A DNA stretch of 64,000 bases from Istiophorus platypterus (taxonomy: Eukaryota > Chordata > Actinopteri > Istiophoriformes > Istiophoridae). Under the pieces are notes generated by a model. It was not told the DNA's origin. It saw nothing but the letters and a program-made list of their open reading frames with translations, and ran no database searches. The stretch covers positions 7,872,411 to 7,936,410 of the forward strand of contig CM029121.1 of NCBI GenBank assembly GCA_016859345.1, in the 5' to 3' direction. Made by a program: the position numbers and the translations under genes. This document shows positions 60,301-64,000 of this stretch, in pieces (within the stretch, counting starts at the first letter, position 1; each line of letters opens with the position of its first letter).

Positions 60301-63182
60301 ACGTGGCCTTAGCTGGATCCCAGGTTTGGGTGTGCCTGTAGGCCTTCTTTGTCTTACAGTCCGTTAGTGAGGCACAACACCCCCATTACCCTTAGGGATT
60401 TGGTCTTCATTGTGTCCCATGCTAATCTTACCAGTTTAAAACTTGATATTCTCCCTTCCAACTTGCTCAAGGTGGCTTTGGAGTCATTGACTCTTGGCCT
60501 CTTTTCATTTTGAACGAGATTCTTCCATCTGGTCTGGTCCTGGATTAAACATGCCTGTATCGAGCCTCTCCTTGAGAAACCTATTTTAGATCTAAAGATC
60601 CCCCATAACTACTGTCTTGTATCCAAACTACCTTTTTATTTTTAAAAAAATTTTAATGTAGTTACTGGGAAACTTTCAGAGATAATGGGAGGAAATATTA
60701 TATTTGATACATTCAAATCTGGCTTTAGAGAGAACTACAGTACATAAATTTTGCTGGACCTGAGTGCAGCCTATGATACAGTTGATCATGGTTCTCCTCA
60801 GCAGACTCAGAACCTTGGTTGGCCTCGGTGGAACTGTTCTCAACTTGTTTTCATCTTACTTCCAATAGTATATTTGATAATTAACTATTGACAAGTTGAG
60901 TTTTTCAACTGCTTTCACATCATGTGGGGTCCCACAGGGCTCAGTCGCTGGTCCTGTTTTGTTCAGTTTGTATCTATTGCCGTTTTGCCATGTTGTTCTA
61001 GATTTCTCCTGTGTTCCACAATTGCTGAGGCCAATTTAAGTTTTTGAGTCAAACCCAAGCTGTTCCTATGACGTAGTCCTGTACCCTACATTGTAGTCTA
61101 CATTCTAGTCTACATCGTAGCATGACGCGGCGCATCTCCCTAAAAATGTAACTATGCGTCGCGGTGATGTAGAGCACAAGAACTGTGATTGATTGGCTTG
61201 GTAACATAGCATTTCCGGCTTCTCCTTCTTTGCCACCAGGGCCATATGGACCAACTCGGAGGTCTTTTTTTTGTTTCCGCTTTGCAGTAATTTTAGGAAA
61301 AGTAACTTCTGTCCAGTATCTGTAGGCTCCAACTCCATGAGGATCTGCTCAGTTTCAGTCGCTATTGTTTCAAAATGTGCGAACTAACTTGTAGAAAAGA
61401 GTGGCGGAGAAATTCAACACGATGGCATATAAACCCCTCCACTAACTTCTGGTTTGACAGTGTAAATGCAGAGCGACACAGGGTACCAATGCAGAAAGTA
61501 TAAATGCTCACGACTGCAGAGGTCGCTTGGGTAGGCTCTGTGCACACTTGACGCAGAAGCATAAATCTGGCTTTAGGCCAATGCCTCCCAGTTGTCTACT
61601 AATTTAGCCCTGAAAATTTTGACAATCTAGATTCTCTGCATTGCTGCCTCGCTGTCATTATGGACTGGCTGGCTTCTAACTTCCTGAAACTGAACACAGA
61701 TAAGACCAAAGTTCTGTTATCGGTCCTCACCATATTTCTAACAGGAGTAACCCCCAACCTTGGACCATTAACAGCCAAAACAAAGCACTCAGCTAGAAAC
61801 CTGGAAGTTATGTTTGATCAGTACTTAAACTTCAACCAGCACATAAAGAGCCTTGTCTAACCCTGCCATTTACAAATTAGAAATAGTTCCAAAGTCAGAC
61901 CAATAGCAATGGCTCCCCATTAATTTTAAAATTCAAGATTCTATTGATTATGTGTAAATCACCACATGGTCTGGCTCCACTGTACATCACAAAACTCTTA
62001 ACCTCCTATTCAAAACAACAGTGGGAGCCCCTTGTAACTCTGGTTAAAATTCTGGTATAATGATTATGATACTGCTGCCCATGCTGTTACTACTAATACT
62101 AACACTACTAGTTTGTTTGTTTGCTGCTGCTGCTGCTGTAGTTGTTGTTGTTGTTATTATTATTATTACTCAAAAAACACATATTAGATATGGTGTCAGT
62201 CAACTTTATGTTATGGACATTGACCTATTGTGTTTTAGCAAGTTGGTGAAACAGGAGCCAGAGGATGAGGAATTCACTGTGAAGAAGAAGGGGTTGAAAA
62301 GGAAAAGAGTTAAAGATGAACCCATGGAAAGTCCATCACTTTCCACTTCCACGCCTATGTAAGTGTGACCAGATCTCTAAGCTCCAGATTGGCCTGAAGT
62401 GAAATAATTCTTGACATGTAGGATTTTCTTGATATTAGAGTATTGTTAACAAAGTTGTTTTGGCATCCTAGATACATTTAAATATGTTTTGTTTTTAAAT
62501 TGGTAGTTAATTATTTCCACCGTTTCTTTTTTTTTTCCATATTATGTAAGCAATTTGTTTTATTTCTGTCTCCTTTTAGCACTAAGAAAAAAAATAATCA
62601 GCATGGGCAGGAAGATGAAAGTGATGGAGAAGCTCAGTATAAGAAATCAAAGAAGAGAACAGAAAAGGTAAACAAGCGTCTTCCTGTGATAATCTGTCTC
62701 CATCAATAACACTCCGGCTATATCAAGTTTGCTGGATATTTCAGTTGTGTTTTAATTCGCATTGTAAATGTTTTTCACGGAACAGACAGTAAAGAAAGAA
62801 GATGGAGAACATTTGGTCTCAAAAAAAACCAAGAGGACGAAGAAGGAGATTGAGGAGACAAGACTGCTCAAGATCAAAAAGAAGGAGGAGGAGGAGCAGA
62901 ATCGCTGGAGATGGTTTTGAAATGCTACTTTTTTCATCTTGTATTCATCTGGACCCACTGCGCGCACACATGCACACAATCTAAAACTACATGGGACAAC
63001 CAGAAAGGAGCAATTTTAACTTTCTCAGATACATCTGTTTTTATTGATCTTGTTGCCCTCTGTCAGGTGGGAGGAAGAAAAATATGAAGATGGGGTGAAA
63101 TGGAAGTTCCTTCAACACAAAGGACCCTACTTCCCTCCTGAGTACCAGCCTCTACCTGAGAATGTTCACTTTTACTATGATG
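42241..63182 (+). CDS. top1: DNA topoisomerase I (type IB), 5' part, continues beyond window
   Basis: Type IB topoisomerase that nicks one strand through a tyrosine and relaxes supercoils. Seven coding exons: 42241-42389, 43570-43624, 44529-44575, 62239-62358, 62580-62667, 62786-62913, 63067-63182, 703 nt so far, with consistent phases. Residues 1 to about 190 form the charged, Lys/Glu-rich N-terminal domain of nuclear TOP1, including KQEPEDEEF, KRKRVKDEP and KIKKKEEEEQNR. The core then begins WRWWEEEKYEDGVKWKFLQH and continues to NVHFYYDG, nearly identical to vertebrate TOP1. The core DNA-binding residues, catalytic Tyr and C-terminus lie outside the window. GPYF in the core recalls vertebrate TOP1MT (nuclear TOP1 has GPVF), so this may be the top1mt or a 'top1-like' paralogue that keeps the nuclear N-terminal domain. 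Start choice: the first ATG (42241) has a weak context; the ATG at 42274 (GAGATGG) is better. Confidence 0.88.
43570..43624 (+). CDS. top1: Topoisomerase exon 2
   Basis: A 55 nt exon encoding STKPTKSTEKTDKRKSHKK, acceptor AGCAG, donor AAG/GTATGT. It is Lys-rich and shorter than any open-frame cut-off. Confidence 0.75.
44085..44338 (+). repeat. Teleost dispersed repeat in intron 2
   Basis: The phrase order GGGCAGCAACTAATGATTATTTT, 'ataaaatttcagaaagtagtgaaaaatg' and 'attcagtttacactg' and 'gagaagctggaa' is that of an abundant non-autonomous fish repeat whose consensus begins AGGGCTGCAACTAACGATTA. Diverged, so old. Confidence 0.6.
44529..44575 (+). CDS. top1: Topoisomerase exon 3
   Basis: A 47 nt exon encoding VKTPKTETQESPNNS, acceptor TTTCCCCCAG, donor AG/GTAGGG, phase 2. 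The next coding exon is 17.7 kb away. Confidence 0.72.
45735..46060 (+). repeat. Tc1/mariner-like non-autonomous element fragment
   Basis: Includes GTGGAAAGTATTTGGACAG, 'tctcagctttcatttgag', TTTACATC and ATAATTGGACAGG, phrases I recognise from Tc1-derived MITEs of fish. The ends are uncertain. Confidence 0.5.
46591..46632. repeat. Perfect hairpin, 17 bp arms, 8 base loop
   Basis: CATCCTCAATCAGAAGC, then TTGATTGA, then the exact reverse complement of the first arm. It lies inside intron 3. Confidence 0.9.
47600..48145 (+). pseudogene. LINE ORF1 with SGNH/GDSL esterase-like domain, decayed
   Basis: Reads RNISYIKAVIHCFHGGSTPD, DILKKLPGIL and a VIVCVRMND segment in one frame, then ILILHTLLQSVCSAHNT and RDGLPSNMLGRHMFAANF in another. 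This is the layout of the esterase ORF1 of fish L2-type LINEs, where the third block is normally DGLHP with a catalytic His; here the His is lost. Confidence 0.6.
48370..48928 (+). pseudogene. LINE endonuclease segment, decayed
   Basis: DFLFLTETWLRNG is the start of an apurinic-endonuclease-type domain, followed by SSSRLRARGGGLALVYKKL and further block-like pieces broken by stops. The last part reads FFAEKIENIKASITPAGPP, leading to the LTR insertion point at codons for LFTP. Confidence 0.7.
48929..51301 (-). repeat. 3' LTR of copy 3 (left in the window)
   Basis: 2373 bp. On the - strand it begins TGTTGTGCCTCAC at 51301 and ends GAAGCACAACA at 48929. Contains the CRE at 51043-51050, the 27 bp palindrome at 49996-50022 and the long form of the minisatellite (50580-51005). 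Confidence 0.92.
50580..51005. repeat. 54+15 bp LTR minisatellite, left LTR
   Basis: Two units alternate: a 15 bp unit GGTCCAACGCAGAAG and a 54 bp unit. Five blocks of the 54 bp unit are followed by 15 bp unit runs of 1, 3, 6, 1 and 1, preceded by a variant first block. Because both units are multiples of three, long open frames appear on both strands and are not evidence of a protein. Confidence 0.92.
51302..51312 (-). other. Polypurine tract, copy 3
   Basis: CAAGGGGA on the - strand directly before the LTR start, the plus-strand primer site. Confidence 0.7.
51587..51772 (-). pseudogene. Short hydrophobic frame near the 3' LTR, copy 3
   Basis: Same segment as 11252-11452 in copy 2: a polar part ending HHLNPDRHDS, then FLPLPFLLPVLLF. 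The frame shifts after that relative to copy 2. Function unknown; a membrane anchor remnant is possible. Confidence 0.3.
52140..52590 (-). pseudogene. Second, retrovirus-like RNase H, copy 3
   Basis: YVDG at 52543-52554, QYAEIAAV near 52420-52440, CSDSNY near 52350 and GNAD near 52150 give the four acidic positions expected of an active RNase H. It is read in one frame with the preceding tether to about 52310, after which a frameshift intervenes. Confidence 0.7.
52700..53095 (-). pseudogene. Degenerate Gypsy RNase H (tether-like), copy 3
   Basis: Unbroken frame (52291-53202) containing LLEASFSPYCLSAAL, CEKALLATVWAVEHF and ETCHQPVAFLN. Two of the acidic positions normal for Gypsy RNase H are replaced, as in copy 2. 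Confidence 0.7.
53100..53800 (-). pseudogene. Reverse transcriptase, copy 3, catalytic box mutated
   Basis: WRLTIDYRPLN and STVDVANGFW are intact, then WNRCPFGIQT, but the catalytic box reads YVGD (53464-53475) where copy 2 has YVDD. The first Asp of the pair is lost by a single A to G change. The frame breaks just after it. This copy could not make an active RT. Confidence 0.85.
53990..54640 (-). pseudogene. Conserved pol linker, copy 3
   Basis: Same unknown linker as 8400-9030, including PLGMLVDSSFHDFELTIPVIG split over two frames. It lies between PR2 and RT. Confidence 0.45.
54690..55010 (-). pseudogene. Second retropepsin-like domain (PR2), copy 3
   Basis: Reads VLLALWSEKTAISQDLYKD (54950-55002) and PFLVGADLLVRLGAKLD (about 54718-54765), matching copy 2. 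ALW again stands where PR1 has DSG. Confidence 0.6.
55200..55615 (-). pseudogene. Retropepsin-like protease (PR1), copy 3
   Basis: LLDSGSEISLIN with the catalytic Asp codon at 55563-55565. The distal PLLIGQDLLDRL motif (about 55312-55347) is in another frame after an indel near 55370. Confidence 0.75.
55700..57677 (-). pseudogene. gag pseudogene, copy 3
   Basis: ATG at 57677 begins MNPKPQMDGAEAPEKLLGP and LSPGEQERLNNYSQKLSC. A coiled-coil-like region, basic stretch, capsid-like KALREEYSMYTDETSATLSA (about 56400-56510) and basic tail follow. Frameshifts are numerous. No CCHC knuckle is visible. Confidence 0.65.
57996..58013 (-). other. Primer-binding site, copy 3
   Basis: Two bases from the LTR, the - strand reads TGGTGCCCCGTGTGAGGC. 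TGG is the complement of the CCA tail of a tRNA. I could not match the rest to a specific vertebrate tRNA by eye. Confidence 0.7.
58016..60379 (-). repeat. 5' LTR of copy 3 (right in the window)
   Basis: 2364 bp, near-identical to the left LTR. Contains the palindrome at 59078-59104 and a minisatellite with the same 1, 3, 6, 1, 1 arrangement, though the six-unit block has small deletions and substitutions. The CRE is altered to TGACGTAC. Confidence 0.92.
59650..60075. repeat. 54+15 bp LTR minisatellite, right LTR
   Basis: The same units and block order as in the left LTR, with a damaged six-unit run at about 59860-59940. Confidence 0.9.
60384..61020 (+). pseudogene. LINE reverse transcriptase, N-terminal and middle part, decayed
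   Basis: Reads ITLRDLVFIVSHANLTSLKL right after the LTR junction, then CIEPLLEKPILD, ILLDLSAAYDTVDHG (palm motif A) and GVPQGSVAGPVLFSLYLLP (the fish LINE block before the active site) in shifting frames. The YADD-type box is missing, replaced by the element at 61028-61580. Confidence 0.75.
61028..61580 (-). mobile_element. Harbinger-like non-autonomous element inside the LINE
   Basis: Near-inverted ends (GGCCAATTTAAG on the left; GGCCTAAAGCC on the right read inward) enclose sequence rich in GTAGTCTACAT, GACGCGGCGCAT and CTTGACGCAGAAGCATAAAT, a style I associate with PIF/Harbinger MITEs of fish. It falls where the LINE RT active site should be. TWA target duplication was not confirmed. Confidence 0.45.
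61600..62060 (+). pseudogene. LINE reverse transcriptase C-terminal part and 3' end
   Basis: MDWLASNFLKLNTDKTKVLL, ARNLEVMFDQYLNFNQHIKS and then HGLAPLYITKLLTSY are typical of the end of fish LINE ORF2. Frames are interrupted. Confidence 0.75.
62122..62168. repeat. Composite microsatellite (GCT, GTT, ATT)
   Basis: A run of GCT repeats turns into GTT and then ATT. It lies 70 bases before the exon 4 acceptor and probably derives from the LINE 3' end. Confidence 0.85.
62239..62358 (+). CDS. top1: Topoisomerase exon 4
   Basis: Encodes KLVKQEPEDEEFTV, the Lys-rich nuclear-signal-like KKKGLKRKRVKDEP, then SLSTSTP. Acceptor TGTTTTAG and donor GTAAGT. The acidic EPEDEEF matches the KDEPEDDGYF segment of nuclear TOP1. 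Confidence 0.85.
62580..62667 (+). CDS. top1: Topoisomerase exon 5
   Basis: Encodes TKKKNNQHGQEDESDGEAQY and KKSKKRTEK. Acceptor CTTTTAG, donor GTAAAC. Confidence 0.82.
62786..62913 (+). CDS. top1: Topoisomerase exon 6
   Basis: Encodes TVKKEDGEHLVS, then KEIEETRLLKIKKKEEEEQN and RWR plus the first two bases of Trp. Acceptor GAACAG. The donor GTTTTG is weak, but the join to exon 7 reproduces the family sequence W-x-W-W-E-E-E exactly. Confidence 0.85.
63067..63182 (+). CDS. top1: Topoisomerase exon 7 (start of core domain)
   Basis: Encodes WEEEKYEDGVKWKFLQHKGP and YFPPEYQPLPENVHFYYD, the start of core subdomain I. Acceptor CTGTCAG, donor G/GTAAGT. The last exon seen; the rest of the gene lies to the right. 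Confidence 0.95.
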
Positions 63183-64000
63183 GTAAGTTAAGCATGGAAG
63201 TGAAATGTGTGAGGGAGGGTGAGTGTAAAAGCATTGGTAAGGTTTTACTCAAGCTATTTTTGACAATCTCTTCATATTTTCTCTTATGACAGTAATTTAA
63301 AAATAATTAGGTACCTCAGAGGTACTGTGGAGAATTTTTAAAGTACATTCAGGAATTTCATGCACTACAACAGTTATTTTTGAGCAAGGGGATAACCAAG
63401 TGTCCTCTGAAGCCTTTAAAAGAAGACTGATTTATCAAGTCTAAATTTCTCAAGTCGGTTGTTCCAGAGGTTAAGTGCTGTAAGTGGAGAAAAAACTGTC
63501 CCCTTTAGTCCATGAAATAAAGGAGTCATCTTTAAGCAGGACACTTAACCCTAGACATCCACAGACGGAATGCCAGTCCTGTTTGACATTCAATAAAAAG
63601 TTAGGAGTGTTTAAATTACACAGTTTTCCCTCCAGTCACACAGCCAGAGTCACATGACCATGACCCTCTTAGCATATTTGGGAACACTTGAAAAGGGAAC
63701 AGGTGAATAATATTGGAATGTCACATGATGCTCTTGGAGATGCTTTAACATTGTGCTGGAATTATTTAGATTCTCAAATCAGAATCTGAAATTAAAACCA
63801 AATAGAGTGCAAGCTCTAAAGAAGGGGAACAGTGGACAAAGATGTGTATAAAAAAAGAGTAATATAAAATAAATCTTTGAATGCCAATATACAGGTACCC
63901 CAACTCATCTCTTCACACCCACATATCACATCGACAGGTGGATCTTTAGGACACCAAAGGTGTATTGGGTCAAACACTGATTGATGACTGTAATTGTTTC
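63183..64000 (+). other. Topoisomerase intron 7, left part
   Basis: Non-coding. The stretch 63380-63560 (with GTTGTTCCAGAGG) resembles a common fish repeat, but too weakly to name. Confidence 0.6.

Larger units (their letters stand above)
48929..60379 (-). mobile_element. Gypsy-like LTR retrotransposon copy 3, both LTRs, - strand
   Basis: LTRs at 48929-51301 and 58016-60379 bound an internal region of 6714 bp with the same gene order as copy 2. Flanks are CCCC on the left (48925-48928) and CCCCC on the right (60380-60384). Taking a 4 bp duplication, the empty site reads ACC CCC ATT ACC in frame with the surrounding LINE, which supports a CCCC target-site duplication. It lies in topoisomerase intron 3, antisense to that gene. 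No integrase is visible and the RT catalytic box is mutated. Confidence 0.9.
47600..62060 (+). mobile_element. L2/Rex-like LINE, split by a Gypsy-like element and a Harbinger-like element
   Basis: The left part (47600-48928) has an ORF1 esterase-like segment and then an endonuclease start. The right part (60384-62060, with interruption) has reverse transcriptase and the 3' end. The LTR element lies between them and its removal restores the reading frame (see 48929-60379). It ends near a GCT/GTT/ATT microsatellite. All coding parts carry stops and frameshifts, so it is an old copy. The clade (L2, CR1 or Rex1) cannot be fixed by eye. Confidence 0.75.

Overview
This is a eukaryotic, vertebrate-type window, most likely from a teleost fish. 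Two split genes with GT-AG introns encode recognisable vertebrate proteins: malonyl-CoA decarboxylase (mlycd) and the 5' part of a type IB DNA topoisomerase. The intergenic and intronic DNA carries repeats typical of fish genomes: a tRNA-derived SINE, an L2/Rex-like LINE, Tc1-like and Harbinger-like non-autonomous elements, and long (TG)n tracts.

Layout. Positions 1-13774 hold two directly repeated copies of a Ty3/Gypsy-like LTR retrotransposon on the + strand that share one LTR: internal region 1 (1-3198, cut by the window edge), LTR 3199-5070, internal region 2 (5071-11728), LTR 11729-13774. Positions 13775-26558 are intergenic, with no gene I can defend and several fish repeats. The mlycd gene is on the - strand (five coding exons, 37811 down to 26559, 504 codons). 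A 4.4 kb interval with CCAAT and minisatellite sequence separates it from a head-to-head topoisomerase gene on the + strand (seven coding exons seen, 42241-63182, continuing past the window). Topoisomerase intron 3 (17.7 kb) contains an L2/Rex-like LINE (about 47600-62060) that is split by a third, complete copy of the Gypsy-like element on the - strand (48929-60379). The insertion is flanked by CCCC, and removing the element plus one CCCC restores the LINE reading frame. A Harbinger-like element also interrupts the LINE.

The Gypsy-like family is the most unusual content. It has long LTRs (1.9-2.4 kb) with a 54+15 bp minisatellite. Its LTR/primer-binding-site junction looks duplicated inside the LTR. 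It has two tandem retropepsin-like domains, the second without the catalytic DSG. It has a degenerate Gypsy RNase H followed by a second, retrovirus-like RNase H with its acidic residues intact. No integrase is visible in either long copy. All copies are broken by frameshifts. Much of the difference between copies is small indels, so part of the breakage may be consensus error in the assembly.

The two host genes are not known to work together. mlycd controls malonyl-CoA in mitochondria, peroxisomes and cytosol. The topoisomerase relaxes DNA supercoils in the nucleus and/or mitochondria. Their divergent arrangement could share promoter sequence, but 4.4 kb is long for a classical bidirectional promoter.
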